From Bryoerythrophyllum caledonicum (lineage: Eukaryota; Streptophyta; Bryopsida; Pottiales; Pottiaceae), in NCBI GenBank assembly GCA_963971425.1, contig OZ020524.1:5303773-5367772 (forward strand): 64,000 nt of DNA, written 5' to 3'. Positions within the stretch are counted from its first letter, which is position 1. Each line of letters opens with the position of its first letter. The position numbers were made by a program, and so were the translations under genes. Shown in pieces: positions 23,623 to 32,931 of this stretch. The notes beneath the pieces are model-generated. The model did not search any database. It saw only the letters and a program-made list of their open reading frames with translations, and was not told the DNA's origin.

Positions 23623-23874
23623 TCAAATCGTCCACGAGCTGAGTGCAAAATTAAATGCTGCCTCGAATAGAAGACACGAAACGGAGCCTAAGCTGGACAC
23701 GATGAGAAAAGCACTGGCCAGAGAGTGTGACAGAGCTACGCCGGCGCAGAAAGACGAGTGTTGAATCTGTTTCGAGAGGAAATGGAAAGCAGCAATCTGA
23801 GTAATGGAAGGAAGAGTGGCTGCGAGAACCACTGCACCCGCTTTGGATGTCGTCGCACTAACGTTCATCGTCAT
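23623..23874 (-). CDS. Hypothetical small hydrophobic protein (83 aa)
   Basis: ATG-initiated frame starting MTMNVSATTSKAGAVV. It has two hydrophobic stretches (about residues 12-33 and 42-78), rich in Ala, Ser and Leu, that could span a membrane. No family is recognised. It lies 200 bp right of the copia element and points toward it, so the copia insertion may have cut a larger gene or its 3' region. Length and composition alone do not prove coding. No splice-supported continuation was found. Confidence 0.25.
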   Translation of the reverse strand: MTMNVSATTSKAGAVVLAATLPSITQIAAFHFLSKQIQHSSFCAGVALSHSLASAFLIVSSLGSVSCLLFEAAFNFALSSWTI

Positions 23875-25118
23875 TCATCCAATTCTCCAACAGTCGGTCA
23901 AGTGTTGACTGGGTCTCTCTCCTCCAAGTTACAGACACTTTTCCTGTGTGTCTAGTATGTCGGAGTTTTGTTGCAGTCACGAAGAGCGGGCCATCATTCT
24001 CGCTCAGTCGCTGAGATGAGCCGCTCTTGAGTTGGAGGCGGTCCTGGTGCGCTGAGGAGTCCGATGGTGTCGGTCCAGGCGCTGCGAAGGCGACGTGGAC
24101 CTGGAAGGTTTCGGATTGCATGCTGGCTGATGGGATGAGCATGCACCTCGAGGTACTCTATGGTTTTGTTTCCACGGCCGGAGATGTGCTCTTGTTTTCT
24201 ACGACATGTGGTGGTAGAAATTCGAGTGTTTACGTTGTGGAAGTTGAGTGGGTGTGGGGTAGAACCTGTGGTTTGACAGGAGTGTAGAAGGTTTGGTTGA
24301 AGTTAGGGTTTGATAAGCCAATGGCTGGTTTGGGCTTGTTTATTTCCCGTTGCGATAACTGCTGCATTTCTTGGAGTGCGATGGTCGCGGGTGGTGTGTT
24401 GGAGGGTAGTATTCGTGTCCGATGCATGGCAGGGGCTTTGCAATGTGGTGAGCGAGGGCTTGGAAGATGGGGATGTTCCTTGTGGGATTTGTGTTTGCTC
24501 GGAGCCTGGGAGTAGGCTTGGTTCTTGTGTATGTTGATCCAGAAGTGGTTTTTGTCCTTGATTCCGAGGCTCTTAGATGTCGGCTGGGAATGCATGACCC
24601 GCATTGGAAGCTTAGATTCTCCGTCATAGATGAGCAGAGCTTTTACTCGAGCGATGACCTGTTTCCAGGGATGCAGCATCGAATTATGTGTGTTTGCAGT
24701 AAATACATGGAGAGGAGCTGCGCAAGAGCGGAGATCTCGATCCAAAAGCAGGTGTTTTTCATTTGGGTTATTTCCAAATGCCTTGGGATTCGTTCAGTTT
24801 TCTGATGATCTGGAGGTTATCACATCCGACTGCGGACACAGACGGTTGAGAACGTGTCACCATCATACATGCCTTAGTGTGTCTTTGAAAGATGACCAGA
24901 GCTTAAGCCGTGACAATGGCTTCAGTACCGGCTCATCTCTGCTTCTAAGAGTCGATAAATGGACAGCAACGAGGTAAGCATAAGCAGTGACGTTCATCTG
25001 AGAGCAGGTGGTTTATTGTGAGACGGGTCAATTCTTTACAGAAGCTTCGTTTTCGTTGAGTTTTTGATGAGCTAGAGTTTTCATCATCCGAGTTTGGATA
25101 CACGTACAGGGCGTTTGG

Positions 25119-26113
25119 TGTTAGAGGATCTAGTAACCGTAGTCGTCCATTCCGTATGTGTTGACTTTGGTTTAGTTTCCTGTGAACGATTGAGTACAAA
25201 TTGGGTGGACCCTTCAAGTTACCAAGCAACGATTTGTCTTTATAGCAGTACATTATCATAGTGCAGGATTTTGATGATCTTGTGGCCCCATAGTGCAGGA
25301 CAGTGTTATCGGATGGTTGCAGCGCGGAAGACAACTCAAGTAATTAGCTCAGGGCTATTTCACGAAGTTACTTCGGCACCGTGTGTTCATCTTGGCGTGA
25401 GGATGGAGGTGGATTGGGGGAAAGATTTACATCTTGGTGTATGTGACTTGTGCATTTGTTCTGTTGATTTATGTATTGTCGTTTGTAGCATGCAAATCTC
25501 ACACTTATGAGTCTAGTGTGATTCTGCTGCAAAACGTATCTTTGTTGAATACCGTGACCCAGCACTGCCTAAGCGTGGCTAGGGCTTGGTGTGAAATGTG
25601 GGTCATATCTTTTGCATGCTAGAGGATCTAGGAACCATAGTCGTCCATTCCTTATGTCTTGACTGTGGTTTAGTTTCCTGTGAACGATTGAGTACAGATT
25701 GGGTGGACCCTTGAAGTTATCAAGCAACGATTTGTCTCTATAGCAGTACAGCATCTAGTGCTGGATTTTGATGATGTTGTGGCCCCATAGTGCAGGATAG
25801 TGTTATCGGATGGTTGCAGCGCGGTTGACAAGGTAGTAAGTAGCTTAGGGGTTTTTCACCAAGCTACTTCGGCACCGTGTGTTCATCTTGGCGTGACGAT
25901 GGAGATGGATTGGGGGAAAGATTTACATCTTGGTGTATGTGACTTGTGCATTTGTTCTGTTGATTTATGTTGTGTCGTTTGTAGCATGCAAATCTCACAG
26001 TTGTGAGTCTATTGTGATTCTGCTGCAAAACGTATCTTTGTTGAATACCGTGACCAAGCACTGCCTAAGCGTGGCTAGGACTTGGTGTGATATGTGGGTC
26101 ATATCTTTTGCAG
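25119..26113. repeat. Local tandem duplication, two ~497-bp units
   Basis: Unit 1 is 25,119-25,617 and unit 2 is 25,618-26,113. They share text throughout, from tagaggatctag to gtgggtcatatcttttgca, with scattered substitutions and a few small indels. It sits upstream of the TIR exon of TNL B, in a possible promoter or first intron. Confidence 0.95.
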
Positions 26114-26502
26114 TTGGGCAAGCGTAAAAGGAATGATGAGGGCACGAGCCTGGGCGAGGGTGCAATTCCAGACGACGGGTGAGACTTACTTACAAACTCT
26201 AAGTGGAACTTGAAAACAGTATCCTGCGAGATTGGAAATGTAGGCAGTGACATAGTTGTAGCGGCTTCTGAAGTGGATTGGGGTCTTGCAGAATTGGGAT
26301 ACCGCATATAAATTCACGATGAGTGCTGGAGTTTTGGATGTTTTGCGGCCAGAGAGAAATGGTTGCATCAAAGAACTGTTATGTCCATGTGTCCAAAAGT
26401 ATTGACGTAGTTTCATGAGAAGCTTATCGAGAGCAAGTGAGTCACACGTGTTGAAACACTTTTGTATGTTGCGGATCATGTTGTCCTCCTTTGCTTCCGA
26501 AG

Positions 26503-27066
26503 CACAAGATCTTTCTTAGTCACAGCGGGAAGCAAAAGTGGTTTGTCGAGAAGTTGTGTGAGGATTTGGAGGCTCGGCATCGGTTTCCATTCTTCGACAA
26601 GCGTCCATCAAGCTTGCCGAAGGGTGAGAGATTTCCGAAGTTGATACTGGAAGCTGCTGAACGATGTGAGATGGCGGTGGTGGTTGTGTCGGAGGAGTTC
26701 TTGACGTCGAAGTGGCCCATGATTGAGTTGAGTGCGTTCGTGCGAGCATTGTCAGGATCCAATCCGGGATTGAAGATTCTTCCGCTGTTCTTTGGGATGT
26801 CAGTAAGTGACCTTGGGAGCGAATCAAAGCAGGGTGCATGGTTGGAGTTGTGGAAGGAGTGGGAGAGGAATGATCCGCGGATCATAGCAGCGGAGTTTGA
26901 GAAGGCATTGAAGGTGCTGCAATCATGCAATGGCATTGTGTTCGATGGAGATATGAACAATGTTTGGAGGTACGAGAGGGATGTTGTGAAAAGCATTTGT
27001 AGTGTGGTTGGACCGGATGTAAAGTGGGAGGATTCCGATGTTCAAGGGCGGTCAAGTATATGTGAG
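26503..27066 (+). CDS. TNL receptor B, TIR domain exon
   Basis: Encodes a TIR domain, an NAD-hydrolysing signalling module in plant immune receptors. Motifs are HKIFLSHSG at the start, FFDKRPSSLPKG, then ERCEMAVVVVSEEF and SKWPMIELSAF. The Glu of MIEL (about residue 75) is the expected catalytic glutamate. The form with FFDKRPSSLPKG resembles TIRs of mosses and other non-seed plants rather than angiosperm YDVFLSFRG types. The donor gag/gtatgt ends the exon in phase 0. No ATG occurs between the upstream in-frame stop (26,452) and the domain, so an upstream exon is expected. The start given uses the acceptor cttccgaag/cac. TTG at 26,491 lies in the same frame but is not a normal plant start. 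Confidence 0.88.
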
Positions 27067-27208
27067 GTATGTCGAAGCCCTTTTGTCACACGCTTGGTCT
27101 CTTGCTTGTGAATGATGTTTTTGGATAATGTTTTTGTGATTGTGTTTTGAATACTAGATGAGCTTACATGATATGACCCAGGACCATGGTGGATGTGGTA
27201 CGATGTAG

Positions 27209-27460
27209 GCAACTCGAGAGAAGATGAAGGTGATTAAGCCTTCCATGAATGGAGTATGTGTTTTTGGGTACTATGGCATGGGCGGCATTGGGAAGACGAC
27301 AATGTGCAAGACATTGTGTAATGAGTTGTCAGAGTTTTCGGGCAAGGTTTGTCACGTTGAACTTGGAGGCACTCGAAGTGTTGAGCAAATGTTGAAAGAA
27401 GTGGTTCGGAAATTGACAAACACAAGTGAAGAGGTGTTGGAGAGGTTAGACGAGGGCGAG
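27209..27460 (+). CDS. TNL receptor B, P-loop exon
   Basis: An 84-codon exon holding the NB-ARC start: VCVFGYYGMGGIGKTTMCKT, with the P-loop GMGGIGKTT at residues 23-31 that binds the phosphates of ATP/ADP. Acceptor gatgtag/gca and donor gag/gtaagg are both phase 0. Introns of 142 bp (27,067-27,208) and 665 bp (27,461-28,125) separate it from the TIR and kinase-2 exons. The frame hits a stop soon after the donor, supporting the splice. Confidence 0.9.
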
Positions 27461-27819
27461 GTAAGGGCATTTTATTCTTAGTGAGCTACATGTGCAAGTT
27501 ATGGTGTTGTTTGGATGAGGTATTGCATGGGCATGAGTATGACATGTGCACATGTGTTTGTATTCATGACAAGAGTATTGAAGATGAACGTTGGAAGTAG
27601 TTGTGGGTGATTGACACACCTTCATACTTTACAAGCATTGGTTATAGAAAAGGAATCGAAAGTGGTGTTAACATTTGCCACCCTCTTGTAAAGGATGGGT
27701 GTTTGTAGGTAGTGATGACAATGTGCACATACAATGAAGATAGTGTTTGATGTTATTGAGCTATGCATAGTTCAAATGGAAGAGGTAGTAATCTGATATC
27801 AGTACAAGAAAATAGGGTT

Positions 27820-27955
27820 ATATCAATGTTTTGAAAAACTCCTTAGCAATGCCTAGGGGCTTGCTTTTTAAAGAAGCAACAACTACAAGGTGATTTTATG
27901 TAGAAAACATGGCCTTAGGCGTTGCTTAGGATTCTTTCAAAGCATTGCTAAACAT
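27820..27955. repeat. Foldback repeat in intron 2 of TNL B
   Basis: Left arm caatgttttgaaaaactcct plus tagcaatgcctagg is matched in reverse complement by cattgctttgaaagaatcct plus aagcaacgcctaagg (about 35 bp per arm, a few mismatches, loop about 50 bp). The right part of the same foldback opens the window at position 1 in copy A. It looks like a small palindromic element fixed before the duplication. Confidence 0.6.
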
Positions 27956-28125
27956 CCAATTATTTTAGAGTATATGTCGTACACTTGTTTGGTATATTTT
28001 AATGTTCTTGTCCATGGACTTGTTAGGTAACTCTTTGTACACACCTTGTACGAAAGGGTTTATGTATGATTGAATGGTGATGAAAGCATGCGAAGATCGT
28101 GATCATGTTCTTGATGCATGTGTAG

Positions 28126-28815
28126 TGCCGGAGCATCTTGAAGAATCGTAGTGCTTGGAGGGAGAGGACGTTTTTGGCAATTGATAATGTGTGGGAGGAC
28201 AACAAGTCAATGGTAGAGGCGAAGATGTTTATGCAAGACTTAGCTTTCCATGAAGGGAGTGTGGTGATGGTGACGAGTCGTTGTCGACGCACGCTAACGT
28301 GTGTTGGTGTAGAGGAGTCGCATTGTTTTGGGGTGCCGGAACTTGTGGAAGAGGATGCGAGGAAGTTGTTTCTTTATCATGTTGCAAGAGAGAAAGAGTT
28401 TGACAATGAGGAGGACAATGTGGTGATTGACATATGCATTGCACGCTGTCGATTTGAGAAGGGTGGGACACATGGTTTTCATTATCTTCCATTAGCCTTG
28501 AAGATGTTGGGTATCCATCTGGGGTTTGTGGGAAGTAGTCCAGCAGAATGGTTGAAGGGCTTACCCGAAGTGAGAGATTTCAATCAGTTTGAGGGGGATA
28601 ATCCGGTGTTTAGCATCATCAGGTTGAACTATGACCGGTTATCTGTGCAATTCCAAGCATTGTTCATGGATGTCGCTGTATTCCAAAAAGAGGATTCATG
28701 GGTTACGAGATATAATATCGGAGGATATTCATGGGTTTTCAAACCTGGTTTGGAAGGTTATTTTGGTAGGTTGAGTGTTATCCATGAGCAAAAGTTGCAA
28801 GAAACCCAAAGCCAG
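28126..28815 (+). CDS. TNL receptor B, NB-ARC exon (kinase-2 to RNBS-D)
   Basis: 230 codons with kinase-2 FLAIDNVW, RNBS-B VVMVTSR, LPLALKMLG and LFMDVAVF, at the same residues as in copy A. Acceptor gtgtag/tgc and donor cag/gtacga are phase 0. It joins the P-loop exon on the left and the MHD-LRR exon on the right without a frame change. One residue differs from copy A over the whole exon, much less than in the LRR exon. Confidence 0.92.
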
Positions 28816-28963
28816 GTACGATCATTACAATATAGAAGTACATGTTTGAAGTGGGTATGTACATGTTGAAAGAATTGTAGTTTGGTGTGAATGGTTATGT
28901 ACTATGGTATGGTTTATTGTGCCTTAATGTAGTGATATTTCCAACAATGGTATGTTGGGTGAG

Positions 28964-30379
28964 GCATGTGTTGAAGGGGAGTGTTTTGATAGTTGTGTGG
29001 GGTTTGTGAGAATGCAGTTACAACAATTGAAGGAAAGGGGTTTGTTGGAGGATGTGGACATGAAGTCGGAAACAGTGAGCATGCACGATTTGTACAAGGA
29101 GTTTGCAAAGATGGAAGCAAAAGGGAAGTTTAATGGTTCTACGGGTTTAAACAACCGAAAGTGGGTGTACGATGAGGGATTGTATCCATTAGATTTGGAG
29201 AGGACCCCATCTGGTGAATGTTGGGAGAACTTGATTCGGGCTCATGTTGGGGTGTGTGTCGAAGATTCCGGTTCGGACTTGGATCTTGATTTGGATGGTT
29301 GCAAAGTCGGTCAAGTTGTTTACAACCTAAAGAGAATCCAATGGAGATATTTTGCAAACCTCATCTCGTTGTGGCTCCGGGTAGATTTCGGAGCAACAGG
29401 GTTTTTGAACTTGGAGGGGCTTCGGTGTTTAAGAAGTTTAAAGTTATTGGGTTTACAAGGAATTGACGGAGTCGACGGTCTTGAAGACCTCAACAACCTT
29501 AAGTATTTTGAGTGGGATGGTGAAGTGGATAATGAGTTGAGTGGATCGCCATCTTTGGGACAATTACCGGCATCCTTGAGAATTTTGAGATTGCTTAATC
29601 TTGGTGTATGTTTAAGGAGCGACATGTTTGATCGTTGTACAAACTTGTCCTATCTCTTACTTGGTTACTTACGAGCAAGTGGTCGCATTGATATGAGGCA
29701 ATGTGCATATCTGCGGAAGGTTATTGTCTGGGGCATTGGAGGAGTGCACACATTGTTAATGCCCTCCACAGGGCTACGACCTTGCCTGCGGTCGATAAGG
29801 ATATTTTATTGTGAGGATTTGAGTTACGTTTCGGGATTTGGTGACCTGGTTCGGTTGGAATCTTTGGAAGTGTGCGGTAATCCTTTGTTGGAGAATGTTC
29901 TTCATCTTGAGAAATGTACGAGTTTGAAAATATTGCAAGTATCAGGTTCCTGCATCGAGAACTGTGAAGATGGAGTAAGGAAGTGCCAATTTGCAGAGTT
30001 TCGTGGTCTTGGTAGTCTTGAACAACTTCGTGAAATCTACTTTAATGACTTGGATGTAAAAGAGCTTCCCAATCTCAAGGCATTCAAGCACTTGTATGTT
30101 TTGAGTCTATTGTGGTGCGAGAAGTTGACTCTTTTGGATGGAGTGGAAGGTCTAACGGCTTTGCGGCGTGTTGATCTTGGTGGATGTAAGTTGTTGTCGC
30201 AGTTGCCAGACTTGAGTAACTCGACAAAGTTGGAGACCCTTAATTTACGGGGGAGTGGAATTGAGTTGCATGAAGAAGACATAGTCATGCTTGCTGCGCT
30301 ACCTGGGCTGCGCTACCTGGGCTACGGGAGGTCCAAATTGGATTTTCTTATGAATCTGGGTATAGATATATCAAGTTGA
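28964..30379 (+). CDS. TNL receptor B, MHD and LRR exon with altered C-terminus
   Basis: 471 codons and a stop. MHD lies at exon residues 40-42, and leucine-rich repeats fill about residues 140-450. Against copy A about 50 residues differ, many clustered in repeat units (for example LWLRVDFGATG against LHIWVDFGATV, and DGEVDNELSGSPS against DGLEDDKLIGSQS). Near 30,302-30,330 a 14-bp duplication (cctgggctgcgcta) shifts the frame, giving the end MNLGIDISS instead of the YDYEF tail of A. The old tail remains readable out of frame to about 30,486. Exons 2-5 together give about 973 residues plus any upstream exon. Confidence 0.9.
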   Translation, partial: ACVEGECFDSCVGFVRMQLQQLKERGLLEDVDMKSETVSMHDLYKEFAKMEAKGKFNGSTGLNNRKWVYDEGLYPLDLERTPSGECWENLIRAHVGVCVEDSGSDLDLDLDGCKVGQVVYNLKRIQWRYFANLISLWLRVDFGATGFLNLEGLRCLRSLKLLGLQGIDGVDGLEDLNNLKYFEWDGEVDNELSGSPSLGQLPASLRILRLLNLGVCLRSDMFDRCTNLSYLLLGYLRASGRIDMRQCAYLRKVIVWGIGGVHTLLMPSTGLRPCLRSIRIFYCEDLSYVSGFGDLVRLESLEVCGNPLLENVLHLEKCTSLKILQVSGSCIENCEDGVRKCQFAEFRGLGSLEQLREIYFNDLDVKELPNLKAFKHLYVLSLLWCEKLTLLDGVEGLTALRRVDLGGCKLLSQLPDLSNSTKLETLNLRGSGIELHEEDIVMLAALPGLRYLGYGRSKLDFLMNLGIDISS

Positions 30380-31879
30380 ACCCGGTCAGGCGGAAGGTGT
30401 TGCTGCATGGATTGCATGGCACTAGGGCGGTGGACGAGAGAGATCTTGAGATGCTTCCAATCCAACTCTATGATTATGAGTTCTGATCACCCGAATGTGA
30501 TAGTTGATCATTAATTTTGTGATTGGAACCGATGATTGATTCTCTTTATCATTATTTGGCAAAATGTATGACGTTCATAGATTTGACCGTCCGCCATTGC
30601 CAGCCCGGCCTAAAAGGGTTTAGGCCATCCTTTTTGATATTTCTATCTAATTTTCAAGTTCATGATTTTCAAACAAAATCATATGGAGGAAGCCAAATTC
30701 CCACACATCAAAGGGTCAGAAAGATTAAACATGACTCCTCAATGTGACACTGGGTTTTGACATATTGCGTGACAATGTTGAATTTATGATATAGATGTAG
30801 CATAAGAAATTGATGTTTGTAGGAAAGGGAGAAGTGTGCTCACAATGTTTGCATCATGGGCAGATCAAATCTTGACGATTGAATTGATATTTTTAAAAGA
30901 GTGCACATTTACAACCCAATCAAAAAACTTGTTGAACTAGAAATACAAATCCTGCATGCAATTCAAGTCATAAGAATCAAGAATGCAAATAGAAGCATTA
31001 TGTCACTAATTCCCAGCAAAAACTATCGTCACCTGTAATGTGTTTTTATTTATTAAGATAATAATATGTAAATGAGGAAAGCCTCTTTGAAAGTGAATTT
31101 ACTGATTTTTGAAAGAAATTATTGCTGAAATGGATTCAACCCTTACACATCAATTGGGAATTGTGTATACATGCACGTATTTTACTCTGTAGAACACAAA
31201 CTATGTGTTAAAGTTTAGGTAGACTTACACCTTTGGAATGAAGATTTTTCAACTAACATCTCTTATTTGTAGGTCATTTCATTTTCTGATTCTTATCATG
31301 TTCAAATACAACACTATACATGTAGAATATTGTGGCCACCAATGGCACCTTCTAACATTTAAAGGTCAAAAAATGGTATAGGAATAGCCAAGTATGATAT
31401 ATATGTACAGCTACTCATTTGGATTGTTTTGTCAACATAATGGAGTTTTTTTAATAGTGAGGGAGAGATGACTTTATACATGACTCTACTTTGGAGTCTT
31501 ATCATAGGAAGTAATTCAGTGAGTCTGTGATACCTCTATAGGAACAAGTGTCCCTTGGAGGGATGGTTTTGATTTTGGGCACGTTCCTAAAATTTGGAAA
31601 AAAACCTTTTTTTACTAGATTGTCCCTAAAAAGAGCTTCGAGGAGGTTTTTTTGTTTTTTTTTTAATTCATGGTTTGAAAGTTAGTACCAATAAAAGTTA
31701 GAATTGGAGACTCTAGGCACCTCCAAATTTTTTGCTAGAAGTTTCTATTGACATTGAGATTTTTCACTCATATAGAGAATATTACCTTCTTTGAACATGT
31801 CAAAAAACAATTCTTGTCTTTAGTGTCAAAATACATTTTAACTCAAGTCAAACATTTTTACCCATTTCGGAGGATCAGG
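30380..31879. other. AT-rich spacer downstream of TNL B
   Basis: Holds the out-of-frame remnant of the ancestral receptor C-terminus up to about 30,486, then AT-rich sequence matching 2,632-4,017. No gene is seen. Confidence 0.6.
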
Positions 31880-32356
31880 TGAAAAAGGTTACTTTGGTTG
31901 GTTGAGTGTTATCCATGAGCAGAAGTTGCAAGACACCCAAAGCCAGGTGTGATCAGTCCAATGTACAAGTGAATATTCGGAGTGGGTATGTGCATGTTGA
32001 AAGGATTGTAGTTTGGTGAGAATGGATGTGTACTACGGTATGGTTCAATGTGCCTTAATGTAGTGATATTTTGATTGAGGCATGTGTTTGAGGGGAGTGT
32101 TTTGATAGTTGTGTGGGGTCTCTGAGAATGTAGGTTGAAGGAAAGGGGTTTGTTGGAGGATGTGGACATGGAGTTTGAAACAATGAGCATGCACGATTTG
32201 AGTAGGGAGTTTGCAAAGATGGAAGTAAAAGGGAAGTTCAACAATTCTACGGGTTTGAACAACTGAAAGTGGGTGTTCTATGAGGGATTGTCTCCATTAG
32301 ATTTGGAAAGGACACCATCCGATGAATGTTGGGAGAACTTGATTCAGGTCGATTGA
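31880..32356 (+). pseudogene. Truncated TNL relic, copy B
   Basis: Same relic as 4,018-4,497: end of the NB-ARC exon, donor-like cag/gtgtga, shortened intron, then the MHD region (here MSMHDLSREFAKMEVKGK, with MHD kept). A stop (aactga) interrupts it near 32,263, and an 11-base deletion removes part of the QQLK stretch. It ends near the text cttgattcag. The lesions differ from those of copy A, as expected for decay without constraint after duplication. Confidence 0.8.
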
Positions 32357-32427
32357 ATTGATCCTTGTAAATCAGTCAAAATCTTGCTTGAGAGGATTAA
32401 GAGATGATTTTCTTGATGAGCACTTAC

Positions 32428-32683
32428 TTTCATATTCTTGGTACTGGACTGGGAATTTTTCACACTGAGGGTCAGTCCACTTGGGAGCGTCTGTTGCTGG
32501 CGCTGGGGCAGGGCTTTGAACTGGCGGAATCAGAGGGATGACTGAGTCGGGGCTCTCGGAAGGTGGCACCCAAACTGGGACGACAGAGTTTGGAGATGGA
32601 GCAGGACTCGCACCATGAACTACCCCACGAAAACAAATGATCAAACTAAAGGATGGTATCAAGAGAAAAACAAGTGAAGCCAT
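32428..32683 (-). CDS. Small secreted proline-rich (AGP-like) protein, exon 1
   Basis: Starts MASLVFLLIPSFSLIICF, a good signal peptide ending near VVHG-ASP. A Pro/Ala/Ser-rich stretch follows (ASPAPSPNSVVPV, later PVQSPAPAPAT) with Ala-Pro and Ser-Pro pairs typical of hydroxyproline-rich, arabinogalactan-like proteins. A polar tail TDAPKWTDPQCEKF comes next. A GTAAGT donor at 32,422-32,427 follows codon 85, so further exons to the left are likely but were not identified; the unspliced frame continues to 32,372. The start is the first ATG in this frame; an out-of-frame ATG lies just upstream. The predicted place is secretory pathway or cell wall. The copy-A version is broken. Confidence 0.5.
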
Positions 32684-32831
32684 GGCACCTGAGCTCAAGG
32701 CTCATGACATCTAGAGATTGTAATCCTAGACAGTAGCCAACCTGAGAATATATTAGTGTAGAAGAACTAGAACACCTATAATTCATGAGGAATCAGTGAA
32801 GATTAGTTCCATCCAGATACACAACTTGTAA

Positions 32832-32931
32832 GGCGCTGAAAACTCCTTACAAGTTATGTATCTGGCGCTGAAAACTCCTTACAAGTTATGTATCTGGCGC
32901 TGAAAACTCCTTACAAGTTGTGTATCAAAGC
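32832..32931. repeat. Three 32-bp tandem repeats, copy B only
   Basis: Unit ggcgctgaaaactccttaca plus agttatgtatct, three copies. Each unit end (ccttacaagttatgtatct) is complementary to the preceding agatacacaacttgtaagg at about 32,815-32,833, so the array also folds back. Copy A has one ggcgctgaaaact in unrelated flanking text. Confidence 0.9.

Larger units (their letters stand above)
23414..26502. other. Region upstream of TNL B, including a possible long 5' intron
   Basis: This segment is not part of the visible segmental duplication. It holds a small hydrophobic ORF on the minus strand, a G-rich stretch on the plus strand (24,000-24,800), and a tandem duplication at 25,119-26,113. The TIR exon needs an upstream start. 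One candidate short exon is 24,120-24,152 (MLADGMSMHLE, donor gag/gtactc, phase 0), which is only a guess. Confidence 0.4.

Noticed and set aside
25434..26127. Two similar ~62-codon hydrophobic frames
   Set aside because: They coincide with the two units of the tandem duplication; no sign of coding beyond the duplicated DNA.
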